From Flavobacterium cheongpyeongense (lineage in GTDB: Bacteria > Bacteroidota > Bacteroidia > Flavobacteriales > Flavobacteriaceae): DNA of 64,000 nucleotides. The notes under the pieces are model-generated. The model saw only the letters and a list, made by a program, of their open reading frames with translations. It was not told where the DNA came from and did no database searches. Where the stretch lies: positions 62,001 to 126,000 of the forward strand of contig NZ_QJHK01000006.1 of the NCBI RefSeq assembly GCF_003202435.1, in the 5' to 3' direction. The first letter of the stretch is position 1. Every line of letters begins with the position of its first letter. Shown here piece by piece: positions 1 to 8,720 of the stretch. Made by a program: the position numbers and the translations under genes.

Positions 1-450
1 AATAGCATTTCCTACATCTTCAACACGGTTTCCAGCTTTAAATTCCCTGATTCCTACGTAAAGGGATTCTTTGGTGACCTGCAAAAGTTTTTTGGTTTCT
101 GGGGCAACTTCACCAATTTCAAAACTATAGGCGTGATCTCCGTGGAAACCATTTTTAAAAGCACCACAATCAACCGAAATTACATCTCCGTTTTGTAAAG
201 GGGTATTGTTCGGAATTCCATGAACTACCTGAGCATTTGGACTCATGCAAAGTGAATTAGGAAAATCATATAATCCAAGAAAACTTGGTACTGCACCGTG
301 ATCACGAATAAATTCTTCGGCTAATTTGTCAAGATATAATGTAGTGACTCCTTCTTTTATTTCAGAAGCAATCATTCCTAATGTTTTCGATACGATCAAA
401 GCACTTTCGCGCATTAATTCTATTTCCTCACGGGTTTTTTGGATAATCAT
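1..450 (-). CDS. map: Methionine aminopeptidase type I, 3' end outside window
   Basis: Removes the N-terminal methionine from nascent proteins. The minus-strand frame from the ATG at 450 stays open to the window edge (150 residues), so the C-terminal part lies to the left. The N-terminal block beginning MIIQKTREEIELMRESALIV and the segment around VVHGIPNNTPLQNGDVISVD are typical of MetAP-I; this second block contains the substrate-binding His and the first metal-binding Asp. The later metal ligands are outside the window. A TACTTTTG box 21 bases upstream fits a start at 450. Family assignment is firm; completeness cannot be judged. Confidence 0.93.
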   Translation of the reverse strand, partial: MIIQKTREEIELMRESALIVSKTLGMIASEIKEGVTTLYLDKLAEEFIRDHGAVPSFLGLYDFPNSLCMSPNAQVVHGIPNNTPLQNGDVISVDCGAFKNGFHGDHAYSFEIGEVAPETKKLLQVTKESLYVGIREFKAGNRVEDVGNAI

Positions 451-471
451 ATTTTTCAGATTTTCAGTTTG

Positions 472-479
472 CAAAAGTA
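472..479 (-). promoter_or_regulatory. -7 box of map promoter
   Basis: Minus-strand TACTTTTG matches the Bacteroidota TAnnTTTG -7 element and lies 21 bases before the map ATG. No clear TTG -33 element is seen at the expected distance. Confidence 0.5.
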
Positions 480-639
480 CAATTTTAATCTTAATTTTTT
501 TAAAGTTGATTTTGAAATTAATTGGGACTAAAATTTTCAATTACTTATTTGAAAATCAAACCAGCTATTGAATTCTAACATTTTTTTAAAAGTGCATTTC
601 AGAAAAAAGGCATAAATTAGTAATAAAACCTTGTTCATC

Positions 640-1893
640 ATGAAAACTATTACAGATCAGGATATAGCCAAAATACAGGCTCTTAAGAAAATGAAAAGAA
701 GTGCTTTGGCACTTTTGGGAGTAGCAGTTCTGTTGTTTATAATTGCTATTTATTTTAAAATCCCGATACTGCAGGCTTTTAGCGAGGCAGCAATGGTGGG
801 CGGAATTGCCGATTGGTTTGCAGTTGTGGCTTTGTTTCGGCATCCGCTTGGAATCCCAATTTGGCATACAGCGATTATTCCGACTAAGAAAAATGAAATA
901 GGGGATAATTTAGGGAATTTCGTTTCAGAGGAATTTCTGGATCGCGAAAAACTGGAAGGTAAACTTGATGAATTCAATTTTGCATTGAAAACCTCTGACT
1001 GGCTTTCGCAACAAAAGAATGCGGAAAATATCGCAAATGCGGTTGCCGCAAATGTGATTCCGGGAGTTTTAAGAACCATAAAGGATGAAGATGTAAAACG
1101 ATTTATACAGCTGCAGTTTGCTGAAAAAATAGAAGGAATAAATTTTGGCGATTGGGTTGCTGTTGCTTTGGAACCGCTGCAAAAAGGAGAGTTGAAAAAT
1201 CAAATGCTGACTAATCTTCTTGAGGTAATGAGCAGCGAGCTCACTAACAATAAAGATTTGATTCGACAAAAAGTCAAGACTTCAACGCCGTTTTTAAGTT
1301 TCGGTTTCGCTGATAAAAGTATTACAGAAGGTGTTTTTAATGGTTTGCAGGATTTTTTAAATGAAGCTAAAAATCCAGATAGCGAAGTGCGTATCAAAAT
1401 TGATGAATATATATATGATTTTCTTGAAAAGGTAAAAAAATCAGAAGATATGAGAATTAAAATTAATGATATGATCTTAGATTTCATTGGTAAAAAAGAA
1501 GTGCAGGATTATATTAACGGAATTTGGGATGAAATAAAATTATCAATAACAACTGACTTAGAGAAAGGTGACGATTCTTCTATTAAAAAAAGTGTTGCAG
1601 GTTTCATTCAAACTTTTGGTAACGGAATAAAAGAGGATGCTGTTATGGTTGATAAAATCAATAACTTTATTAAGAATGATTTACTTTCTGTTCTCCTCAA
1701 TAATAAAAAGGTAATTGGGGATTTAATTGCTTCTACGGTAAAAAGCTGGGATGGAAAAGAGGTTTCTGAAAAATTAGAATTAGAAATAGGAAAAGATCTT
1801 CAGTACATCAGAATTAACGGAACTTTAGTAGGCGGACTTATCGGACTCGTAATTTATGGGGCTGAATGGACATATCATTACTTTGTAATGTAG
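640..1893 (+). CDS. DUF445 family membrane protein
   Basis: A protein of 417 residues related to the DUF445/YjiN family, whose function is unknown. One hydrophobic segment lies near the N-terminus (about residues 20-50, ending in the conserved GGIADWFAVVALFRHPLG block) and another at the extreme C-terminus (VGGLIGLVIYGAEWTYHYF), with a long helical soluble region between. This is the usual DUF445 arrangement of two end anchors. I chose the ATG at 640; an in-frame TTG at 631 would add three residues. It stands alone between the divergent map gene and the convergent gpmI gene. Family call good, function unknown. Confidence 0.85.
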   Translation: MKTITDQDIAKIQALKKMKRSALALLGVAVLLFIIAIYFKIPILQAFSEAAMVGGIADWFAVVALFRHPLGIPIWHTAIIPTKKNEIGDNLGNFVSEEFLDREKLEGKLDEFNFALKTSDWLSQQKNAENIANAVAANVIPGVLRTIKDEDVKRFIQLQFAEKIEGINFGDWVAVALEPLQKGELKNQMLTNLLEVMSSELTNNKDLIRQKVKTSTPFLSFGFADKSITEGVFNGLQDFLNEAKNPDSEVRIKIDEYIYDFLEKVKKSEDMRIKINDMILDFIGKKEVQDYINGIWDEIKLSITTDLEKGDDSSIKKSVAGFIQTFGNGIKEDAVMVDKINNFIKNDLLSVLLNNKKVIGDLIASTVKSWDGKEVSEKLELEIGKDLQYIRINGTLVGGLIGLVIYGAEWTYHYFVM

Positions 1894-1902
1894 ATAAAAG
1901 TA

Positions 1903-1940
1903 AAAAGAGACAAATCCTAAAACTTGTCTCTTTTCTATTT
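1903..1940. terminator. Bidirectional terminator between DUF445 gene and gpmI
   Basis: An 11-bp perfect stem (AAAAGAGACAA with TTGTCTCTTTT) with a 7-base loop, T-rich on the plus strand and A-rich on the left flank, lies between two convergent genes and can serve both. Confidence 0.8.
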
Positions 1941-1965
1941 AAAAAAGTGGTTTTCTATAATAATT

Positions 1966-3483
1966 CTATAATAATGAATGACAAGTCATTGCTTCAGGCT
2001 GTGGAACGCCCATTAATTCTAAAATAGTAGGGGCAATATCGCCTAAAACACCATTTTGAATATTTTTTAATTCCTTGTCAACCAAAATAATAGGCACCGG
2101 GTTTGTGGTGTGCGCTGTATTTGGGCTTCCGTCTGGATTGATCATCGTTTCGCAGTTTCCATGATCGGCAATCACAATGGTTGTATAGTTGTTTTCAAGG
2201 GCAGCTTCAATGACTTGTTTTGCACAGGCATCAACCGCTTCGCAAGCTTTGATTGCAGCTTCCATGATCCCGGTATGACCAACCATATCACCATTTGCAA
2301 AATTAAGGCACACAAAATCTACTTCGCCTTTATTTAATTCAGGAACAAGAGCACTTGTAAGTTCGTATGCACTCATTTCAGGCTGTAAATCGTAGGTGGC
2401 AACTTTTGGAGAATTTCTTAAAATACGTGATTCTCCTTCAAAAGGTGTTTCTCTTCCTCCCGAGAAGAAAAAGGTTACGTGTGGATATTTTTCAGTTTCA
2501 GCAATACGAATTTGTTTTTTTCCGGCTTTTTCTAAAACTTCACCAAGAGTTTCTGTAATATTATCCTTGTTATATACCACTTTTACGTTTTGGTAAGTTT
2601 CATCGTAGTTGGTAAGCGTTACATAATACAAGTTTAATTTGTGCATGTTTTGCTCATGAAAATCTTGTTGAGAAAGTGCTTCGGTAAGCTCGCGCCCTCT
2701 GTCAGTCCTGAAATTGAAGAAGATCACAACATCACCTTCTGTTATTGTTGCTAATGGTTTTTCTTCTTCATCAACCATAACAATTGGAGCAATAAATTCA
2801 TCAGTAATATCTTTTGAATAGCTTTCAAGAATACTGGCAACAGCATTTTTTGACGGAGTCCCTATTGCATTTACGACCAAATCGTAAGCCAGTTTTACAC
2901 GTTCCCAGCGTTTATCACGATCCATTGCATAATAACGCCCAACAATTGAGGCAATTTTTACCGGAGTATCTTTAATATGATTTTCTAAATCCTGAATGTA
3001 TTTAGCGCCTGATTTTGGATCAACATCACGTCCGTCTGTAAAAGCGTGAACGAATACCTTTTCTAAACCATATTCCTGAGAAGCATCTATAAGCCCACGT
3101 AAATGTGATGTGTGTGAGTGGACACCTCCATCAGAAACCAGTCCTAAAAAATGTACTTTTTTATTGTTCTCTTTTGCGTAAGTAAAAGCGTCAACAAGAA
3201 TTTGTTCCTTAGCCAGTGTTTGGTGTGCAACTGCCAGGTTTATTTTGGCTAAATCCTGATAAACGATTCTTCCCGCACCAAGATTCATATGTCCTACTTC
3301 ACTATTTCCCATCTGACCTTCCGGTAAACCTACGTTTAATCCGTCAGTACGAAGCTGAGCACTTGGATAGTTTTGGTAAAGACTGTTTATAAATGGAACA
3401 TTTGCATTGTCTATTGCAGATACTTTAGGGTCAGGAGATTTCCCCCAACCATCTAAAATCATAAGGACTACTTTTTTATTCAT
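1966..3483 (-). CDS. gpmI: 2,3-bisphosphoglycerate-independent phosphoglycerate mutase
   Basis: Interconverts 3- and 2-phosphoglycerate in glycolysis using two Mn ions and a phosphoserine intermediate. The 505-residue length is normal. It opens with VLMILDGWGKS (metal-binding Asp11) and has the catalytic-serine motif GNSEVGH at about residue 61. The C-terminal metal site is seen in IVIADHGNCETM and NTAHTTNPVP. The start at 3483 is supported by a good promoter (TTG-N18-TATCTTTG) 18 bases upstream. It is monocistronic, with a shared terminator downstream. High confidence. Confidence 0.97.
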   Translation of the reverse strand: MNKKVVLMILDGWGKSPDPKVSAIDNANVPFINSLYQNYPSAQLRTDGLNVGLPEGQMGNSEVGHMNLGAGRIVYQDLAKINLAVAHQTLAKEQILVDAFTYAKENNKKVHFLGLVSDGGVHSHTSHLRGLIDASQEYGLEKVFVHAFTDGRDVDPKSGAKYIQDLENHIKDTPVKIASIVGRYYAMDRDKRWERVKLAYDLVVNAIGTPSKNAVASILESYSKDITDEFIAPIVMVDEEEKPLATITEGDVVIFFNFRTDRGRELTEALSQQDFHEQNMHKLNLYYVTLTNYDETYQNVKVVYNKDNITETLGEVLEKAGKKQIRIAETEKYPHVTFFFSGGRETPFEGESRILRNSPKVATYDLQPEMSAYELTSALVPELNKGEVDFVCLNFANGDMVGHTGIMEAAIKACEAVDACAKQVIEAALENNYTTIVIADHGNCETMINPDGSPNTAHTTNPVPIILVDKELKNIQNGVLGDIAPTILELMGVPQPEAMTCHSLL

Positions 3484-3500
3484 TGGTTTTTAGTTTTTGG

Positions 3501-3529
3501 CAAAGATAAGCCATTTATAAAACACGCAA
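3501..3529 (-). promoter_or_regulatory. gpmI promoter, TTG-N18-TATCTTTG
   Basis: On the minus strand the -33 TTG (plus 3527-3529) is followed after 18 bases by TATCTTTG (plus 3501-3508). This is the textbook Flavobacterium arrangement and lies just upstream of the gpmI ATG. Confidence 0.75.
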
Positions 3530-3891
3530 GAAACAATGGTAACAATTATATTTTATAAAAGGAAGCATGTCAAAAAATAATAATTTATTTAAAGAAGGCT
3601 TTGTTTTTTAAAATTAATGCAGGAGGGCAGGCACTTCGATGATTAGTGAAACACAATTTATAAATAATTTTATTGATTTTTTTGTTGTTGTATATCTAAA
3701 TTATATCAAGGATTTGATTTTCTGTTGATTATGTTTTGAAAGTGTAAATTATATTCATTAAACAAGGTAAATTCCTGCAAAATAAAATGATATATTTAGC
3801 TTTATTTAACTTTTTTTGCGATTAAGTGTTAAATTTTGAGTAAAAATCACCTAATTTAGTGATGTTAAGTTCTGTAATTGCAAATAAAGTA
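3530..3891. other. Long intergenic stretch, no gene seen
   Basis: This AT-rich spacer between divergent gpmI and the L,D-transpeptidase gene has no open frame with coding character on either strand, no tRNA and no strong hairpin. Only the two flanking promoters are recognisable. Confidence 0.6.
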
Positions 3892-3899
3892 TACATTTG
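3892..3899 (+). promoter_or_regulatory. -7 box TACATTTG before L,D-transpeptidase gene
   Basis: TACATTTG lies 36 bases upstream of the ATG at 3936 and fits TAnnTTTG. No TTG occurs at 17-23 bases upstream, so the -33 element is weak. Confidence 0.5.
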
Positions 3900-3935
3900 T
3901 CAAATCCCAAATCAAGTATAACCTAAACGTAACCA

Positions 3936-4655
3936 ATGATTTATAAGATTTATCCCGCAATTTTATTTTTGTTTTTGTCTTTTGGTACAGATACTAAAAA
4001 TAATACTGAAGCTAAAGAAGTAACAGGAAATAGCATTGCTAAAGTTGAAAAACTAGCTATTGATGCTAAAATTGAAAATATTTATAACACATTAAACACA
4101 AACAATTTTGTTCTGCCGGAATTTCGGACTTTTACCGAAGCCTTAAAAGGATTTTACTTATTGAAAGAAAAAGGCGTTGTTCAGAAAGATATTTTAACGC
4201 TGATTGATTTCGGTCTTTCATCATCAATAAAACGTCTATGGGTTATTGATTTAAACACCAATTCGATTCTGTTCCAGTCCCTTGTAGCTCACGGAAAAAA
4301 TACAGGTGAAGAGTTTGCTTCTGCATTTTCTAATATTAATTCATCATACAAAAGCAGCCTTGGCTTTTATGCAACCGGTGAAATTTATAAGGGAAAGCAT
4401 GGTATTTCATTACGTCTGGATGGTTTAGAAAAGGGTGTAAATGATCAGGCCCGTAAAAGAGGCGTTGTGATGCATGGAGCTGATTATGTTTCTGAATCGT
4501 TTATCAGAGAGCATAAAAGACTAGGCAGAAGTCAGGGGTGTCCTGCGATTCCTGTTGAATTAACTGCCGAAATTATTCAGACTATAAAAGGCAAATCATG
4601 TTTGTATATCTATCATCCGTCAAGAAGTTTTCCTATAGAGGAACTAATTTCGTAA
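3936..4655 (+). CDS. Murein L,D-transpeptidase catalytic domain protein (YkuD_2 type)
   Basis: A 239-residue exported protein. A hydrophobic N-terminal signal (about residues 4-17) is followed by a catalytic domain with VMHGADYV (His180) and the active-site motif GRSQGCPAIP (Cys202). This His...SxGCP pattern is that of the murein L,D-transpeptidase catalytic family (PF13645), expected to act on peptidoglycan peptides in the periplasm. The last 12 bases overlap the 3' end of the convergent, larger L,D-transpeptidase. Substrate (crosslinking or lipoprotein attachment) cannot be told from sequence. Confidence 0.85.
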   Translation: MIYKIYPAILFLFLSFGTDTKNNTEAKEVTGNSIAKVEKLAIDAKIENIYNTLNTNNFVLPEFRTFTEALKGFYLLKEKGVVQKDILTLIDFGLSSSIKRLWVIDLNTNSILFQSLVAHGKNTGEEFASAFSNINSSYKSSLGFYATGEIYKGKHGISLRLDGLEKGVNDQARKRGVVMHGADYVSESFIREHKRLGRSQGCPAIPVELTAEIIQTIKGKSCLYIYHPSRSFPIEELIS

Positions 4656-6227
4656 TTTAGCGTACAAATCTTCATCAAGATCATAAACATCATATCTGAA
4701 AATCAATTGATTTTTTTCGCTCCATGCGGTCCAGTACCATTGATATAATTTGTATTTTTTGGTAATTTTAATACTGGTTGTTTTTTTACGGGCGATAATG
4801 GTATCTATTTTGTCTTTCGACCAGTTTTTAGAGTCGTCTAAAATATGCCGGGCCAATTCCAATGGATTTTCTACACGCACACATCCGGAACTTAAAGAAC
4901 GATTGCTTCTTTCAAAATAATTCCGGTGATTGGTATCATGTAAATAGACACTGTAATTGTTAGGAAACATAATTTTTATTAATCCTAAAGAATTGTAATA
5001 ACCTGGTTTTTGGATATATCTATAACTGCGAGGTTTGTTAATGTTCCAGTTTGCCGGGTCGACTTCATGTCCGGCAGTATTATAAATAGTAATGTTTTTG
5101 TTTTTTAAATAATTCCGGTTGCGTTTCATTGCCGGAACAACATCTTCCTTTAAAATAGTAGGAGGTACTGTCCATGTTGGATTGAAGACGATGCTTTTAA
5201 GTGTTGATGTTAAAACCGGTGTTTTTCTTTTGCTGGTTCCGACTACTACATTTCTGACAGCTGTCGTATCATTTTTTTCTACAACATGCAATTTAAAATC
5301 AGGAATGTTTACTATAAAATAATTTTCTGAAAATTCGTTTGGATACCATCTCCAGCGCTCTAAATTAGCAATAATCTGATGTTTTCTTTTTTCTTTAGAA
5401 ATGTTCATGGCATGAATAGTGCTTGCTCCAATGACACCGTCCGGTATTAACCCATGACGGGACTGGAATTTCTTTACAGCTTCAAGTGTTTTACTGTCGT
5501 ATATAGTGGTTAAACTATCTTTTCCTGACATATCATTCCAGTATAAAAGCCTTTTTTTAATGTTGATTAAGGCGGGATTAGTGTCTTTAAATACTATTTT
5601 TTCTGAGGCTTCAATAGTTTTAATATTATCATCAGGAAAATCATTAATGAGTTTCAGGGCTTTTAATAACTGTTTGTAAGTTGGTGATTTTGATTGAATG
5701 TTTTTGACTAAACTGTCTAAAGTGTTATGGTTGAAGCTTTTTACTAAGGCTGTGTTTATTTTCAGATCCTTGTCTTCAAGTGCCCAATCACGGTATAAAT
5801 ATTTTGGGTTTAATTTTCCCTCATATAAATGTATAACGTATTTCTCAAAATTATGAGTAAGTAAGAGATCATACTCTGCGAGTTGTTTGTTATTTAGTTT
5901 GTTGATTTGGGTTTCGTAAAGATTCATCTTTTTTACCCGATAATCATTAGGATTTAATCCCAACTCATCTGATTTTTTTAGTTGTGATAAAACATAGCTT
6001 CTTTTTTTAAGATTTCCCCAAATAGTTTTATTGTCAGATGAGAGATAAAATTGCTTTAATGTTTCACTTTTATAAGCATTAATAAGAGCAGTATCTATGT
6101 CGATAGTCCGCGCATCCGTAATAACGATGGCGGGTAAGGCTTTTTTTGTTTTTTGGACTGCGTTTTTTTGATCTTTTTTACAACTTATAAAAACACACAA
6201 TAGCAACAAAATGTAAAGTTTATTCAT
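4644..6227 (-). CDS. L,D-transpeptidase (LdtD/YcbB-like) lipoprotein
   Basis: A 527-residue cell-envelope protein. The N-terminus MNKLYILLLLCVFISC is a lipoprotein signal with the acylated Cys at about residue 16. Residues about 40-220 resemble the LdtD scaffold region. A peptidoglycan-binding repeat follows at about 240-280 (LEAVKKFQSRHGLIPDGVIG), then a YkuD catalytic domain with YLHDT (His430) and SLSSGCVRVENP (Cys449). It probably makes 3-3 crosslinks in peptidoglycan. The start overlaps the stop of the GNAT gene by 4 bases (ATGA), so the two are probably translationally coupled. The end overlaps a second L,D-transpeptidase on the opposite strand. Confidence 0.9.
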   Translation of the reverse strand: MNKLYILLLLCVFISCKKDQKNAVQKTKKALPAIVITDARTIDIDTALINAYKSETLKQFYLSSDNKTIWGNLKKRSYVLSQLKKSDELGLNPNDYRVKKMNLYETQINKLNNKQLAEYDLLLTHNFEKYVIHLYEGKLNPKYLYRDWALEDKDLKINTALVKSFNHNTLDSLVKNIQSKSPTYKQLLKALKLINDFPDDNIKTIEASEKIVFKDTNPALINIKKRLLYWNDMSGKDSLTTIYDSKTLEAVKKFQSRHGLIPDGVIGASTIHAMNISKEKRKHQIIANLERWRWYPNEFSENYFIVNIPDFKLHVVEKNDTTAVRNVVVGTSKRKTPVLTSTLKSIVFNPTWTVPPTILKEDVVPAMKRNRNYLKNKNITIYNTAGHEVDPANWNINKPRSYRYIQKPGYYNSLGLIKIMFPNNYSVYLHDTNHRNYFERSNRSLSSGCVRVENPLELARHILDDSKNWSKDKIDTIIARKKTTSIKITKKYKLYQWYWTAWSEKNQLIFRYDVYDLDEDLYAKLRN

Positions 6228-6667
6228 TTGTATAATTTTTTGTACATTAAATAATGTTCTCCAACTTCGGGAATTTCAAAAGAATTTCCTTTGATTTCAT
6301 ATCCCATTTTTTTATAAAATCCAATAGCAGCCGTGCGTGCATTGAACCATATTAAATCAATCTGGTTTGAAATACAGTAAGCTTCACTGTGTTTCACGAG
6401 GGCTTGTCCCAGACCTCTCTTCTGACAAGACTCTACAATTGCCATGCCGCGAATTTGAGACTGTGAATTTTCTGCAAATATAGGATTGGTTTTTAAAAAC
6501 AATGAAATTATTCCTGTTAAACAAGAATTTTCGAATAATCCAAAATGATGAGTTGTTTCTAAATCATCGCCGTCAAAAGCGCAGGATTCAAGAGGTTTTT
6601 CTTTTCGAAGTACAGGATGTCTTATAATAAAAGTTTCCTGAGCGGTTATTTCTTTAATTAATGTCAT
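6224..6667 (-). CDS. GNAT family N-acetyltransferase
   Basis: A 147-residue protein with the GNAT acetyl-CoA-binding core: a beta strand GMAIVESCQKRGLGQALVKH that contains the Q/RxxGxG/A loop, followed by an alpha helix and WFNARTAAIGFYKKMGYE, the usual motif B with Tyr near the C-terminus. The acceptor is unknown. First gene of a two-gene minus-strand operon with the LdtD-like transpeptidase (ATGA overlap), and preceded by a TAGCTTTG box 17 bases upstream. A cell-wall substrate is suggested only by the neighbour. Confidence 0.85.
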   Translation of the reverse strand: MTLIKEITAQETFIIRHPVLRKEKPLESCAFDGDDLETTHHFGLFENSCLTGIISLFLKTNPIFAENSQSQIRGMAIVESCQKRGLGQALVKHSEAYCISNQIDLIWFNARTAAIGFYKKMGYEIKGNSFEIPEVGEHYLMYKKLYK

Positions 6668-6683
6668 GTTTTGAATAAAAAAA

Positions 6684-6691
6684 CAAAGCTA
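6684..6691 (-). promoter_or_regulatory. -7 box TAGCTTTG of GNAT/L,D-transpeptidase operon
   Basis: Minus-strand TAGCTTTG 16 bases before the GNAT start codon matches TAnnTTTG. No convincing -33 element is seen. Confidence 0.5.
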
Positions 6692-6758
6692 TAACATTTT
6701 AATTTTAAATGAATTACTAGAGATAGTGATTTTTAATTTATTTTTTTTCAAAAAAAGC

Positions 6759-6790
6759 TTGTTTTAAAGCTTACTTATTTTTTATATTTG
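6759..6790 (+). promoter_or_regulatory. Promoter of first tRNA-Gly, TTG-N21-TATATTTG
   Basis: TTG at 6759-6761 and TATATTTG at 6783-6790 are 21 bases apart, and the -7 box ends 12 bases before the tRNA, giving a very short 5' leader. Confidence 0.6.
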
Positions 6791-6802
6791 CACCACAGTA
6801 AT

Positions 6803-6875
<73 letters not shown>

Positions 6876-6926
6876 CTAATCGAAACTTAGGTTTAGATTT
6901 AAATTTAAATAATTTTGTTTTTTATT

Positions 6927-6955
6927 TTGCTGAAAGATTAAATTGTTTATATTTG
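6927..6955 (+). promoter_or_regulatory. Promoter of second tRNA-Gly, TTG-N18-TATATTTG
   Basis: TTG at 6927-6929 and TATATTTG at 6948-6955 are 18 bases apart. The second tRNA-Gly copy therefore appears to have its own promoter instead of relying on read-through from the first. Confidence 0.6.
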
Positions 6956-6967
6956 CACCCTGTTAAT

Positions 6968-7040
<73 letters not shown>

Positions 7041-7045
7041 CTTTA

Positions 7046-7080
7046 AAATCCTCAAACAATTTGTTTGAGGATTTTTTTTT
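7046..7080 (+). terminator. Terminator after tRNA-Gly pair
   Basis: A 12-bp perfect stem (AAATCCTCAAAC with GTTTGAGGATTT), 5-base loop and a T-run of ten bases. It is placed directly after the second tRNA and before the convergent pepE stop. Confidence 0.9.
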
Positions 7081-7084
7081 AACC

Positions 7085-7792
7085 CTAATTTAAATTACTT
7101 AAATCACTTTCAGGATCTAATTCTGTTGGAAGCTGATTTTGTTGAAATAATCGGGCCGACAAATTTCCTTTCAAAGTAATTTTTTCTCCTTTTATTTCAA
7201 GCCAGCTGCCTTCTCTTAGTCCTAAAACCGGAACTGAATTAAACGCATGAAATTCATGTATACGTTCCTCACGGGTTTCTCCCATGTGCTTCGATTCTAA
7301 GGCGGCGTCTAAATAATGCGGATTTAAATTAAATGAAATCAGTCCTAAAGTTTGAAAGCTTGGAGGATAAACAATAGGCATGTCATTTGTAGTTTGCATC
7401 GAAAGGCCACAAATATTGCTTCCGGCACTGGTTCCTAAATAAGGTGTTCCATTTTTTACAGTTTCAGAAAGAAGCTGCATGATATTTTTTCTGTATAATT
7501 GACTGACTAGTAAAAAAGTGTTTCCTCCACCTGTAAATATTCCTTCGGCCTCTTTTATGGCTGTTTCCGGATTTTCAAATTCATGAATTCCTTTTACTGA
7601 AATATTGATGCTCAGAAAAACTTCGGTTGCTTTTTGAGTGTATTCATCATGAGAAATTCCGCCAGGACGGGCATAGGGAATAAATAAAATACTTTTACAA
7701 TTTTTAAAATGCGATTCTAAGACAGGAAGTAAGTATTCTAAATAACGTTCTTCGTGCAGTGTAGAAGTGCTGGCAATAATAATTTTTTTCAT
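7085..7792 (-). CDS. pepE: Dipeptidase E (peptidase S51)
   Basis: A 235-residue cytoplasmic serine peptidase that cleaves Asp-Xaa dipeptides in characterised members. The nucleophile motif GTSAGSNICG places Ser at about residue 122, close to Ser120 of the enteric enzyme. NLNPHYLDA supplies the expected His region, and GIFTGGGNTFLLV is the conserved glycine-rich loop. Length is normal. The gene is monocistronic, convergent with the tRNA-Gly pair. Only a weak TACCTTTA box is visible upstream. Confidence 0.9.
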   Translation of the reverse strand: MKKIIIASTSTLHEERYLEYLLPVLESHFKNCKSILFIPYARPGGISHDEYTQKATEVFLSINISVKGIHEFENPETAIKEAEGIFTGGGNTFLLVSQLYRKNIMQLLSETVKNGTPYLGTSAGSNICGLSMQTTNDMPIVYPPSFQTLGLISFNLNPHYLDAALESKHMGETREERIHEFHAFNSVPVLGLREGSWLEIKGEKITLKGNLSARLFQQNQLPTELDPESDLSNLN

Positions 7793-7892
7793 AAATTCTA
7801 GAATAGGTTCTTTTTTGTTAAAGGTATTAAAAAGGGTGTTTTTATAGTTAAGGGCTTTTTAAATTAACATATTTTTACCAAGCTGTTAGCAC

Positions 7893-7900
7893 TAAATTTG
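7893..7900 (+). promoter_or_regulatory. -7 box TAAATTTG before the CarboxypepD_reg-like cluster
   Basis: TAAATTTG 53 bases before the proposed TTG start of the first gene at 7953. It is the only good TAnnTTTG box seen upstream of the run of overlapping genes to 10680. Confidence 0.5.
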
Positions 7901-7952
7901 GAACACATTAGGATATTTTTACATTTTTAAGAATAATTCTAATTTTATCATT

Positions 7953-8720
7953 TTGATTAACAAAATTATCTGTTTTTGTGGATTGTTTCTTTGTCAGACT
8001 GCTTGGGTTCAGGGTCAGGAACGAGCTGTTTTAAACGGAAGAATTATTTCAAATACCAATGATCTGGAAGGCGTGTATGTTATTAATGCGCAAACCGAAG
8101 TAATGTCAACTACAACAGTTGGCGGGCTTTTTTCTATAACGGCTAAAAGTGGTGATACACTGGTTTTTTCGTCGATTCAGTTTAAGGAAACCCGAGTTGT
8201 ACTAACAAAGGAAGATTTTTCAAATCTCAATTTTACTGTAAAATTAAATCTCCTGATGCATCAGTTGCAGGAAGTGATTATTAAACGATACGACAATATT
8301 AATGCTGTGGCTTTAGGTATTATTCCTTCCGGACAAAAAAGTTATACAGCAGCAGAGAGAAAATTACATACAGCAACTGCTTTAAATGCAACTGCAAATG
8401 CCGGAACAATGGCGGGAGGCTCTCTCTCTGCGGATCCATTATTCAACTTTTTTTCAGGACGTACGGCAATGTTGAAAAAAGAAGTTGCTGTAGAGAAAAA
8501 AGAATTTTTTATGAGGCTTTTAGAAAACATGTTCACATTGGATCATTTTGTCGAGAGACTTAAAATTCCGGTTGAATATGTAAAAGGTTTTGAATATTAT
8601 GCTGTTGAAAATGAAAAGTTTACAAAAATTTTAAATTCTAAAAATAAAACCTCGACTGAATTTTTGTTAGGCGAGCTGGCTGTTAAATACAAAGAAATAA
8701 TTGCAAGTGAAGTTAAATAA
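7953..8720 (+). CDS. CarboxypepD_reg-like exported protein, paralogue 1
   Basis: A 255-residue protein with a signal peptide ending near VQGQ (about residue 22). A beta-sandwich CarboxypepD_reg-like domain (about 25-110) has the usual pattern ending GLFSITAKSGDTLVFSSIQF. It then has a linker with GIIPSGQKSYTAAERK and a helical C-terminal part. In TonB-dependent receptors this domain precedes a plug and barrel, but here neither follows. No ATG is available; TTG at 7953 is the likely start. First of three tandem paralogues and part of an overlapping operon. Role unknown. Confidence 0.75.
   Translation: MINKIICFCGLFLCQTAWVQGQERAVLNGRIISNTNDLEGVYVINAQTEVMSTTTVGGLFSITAKSGDTLVFSSIQFKETRVVLTKEDFSNLNFTVKLNLLMHQLQEVIIKRYDNINAVALGIIPSGQKSYTAAERKLHTATALNATANAGTMAGGSLSADPLFNFFSGRTAMLKKEVAVEKKEFFMRLLENMFTLDHFVERLKIPVEYVKGFEYYAVENEKFTKILNSKNKTSTEFLLGELAVKYKEIIASEVK

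Noticed and set aside
326..571. A plus-strand frame of 81 codons
   Set aside because: It lies antisense over the start and promoter of map and is rich in Ile/Phe/Leu, as expected from complementing AT-rich DNA.
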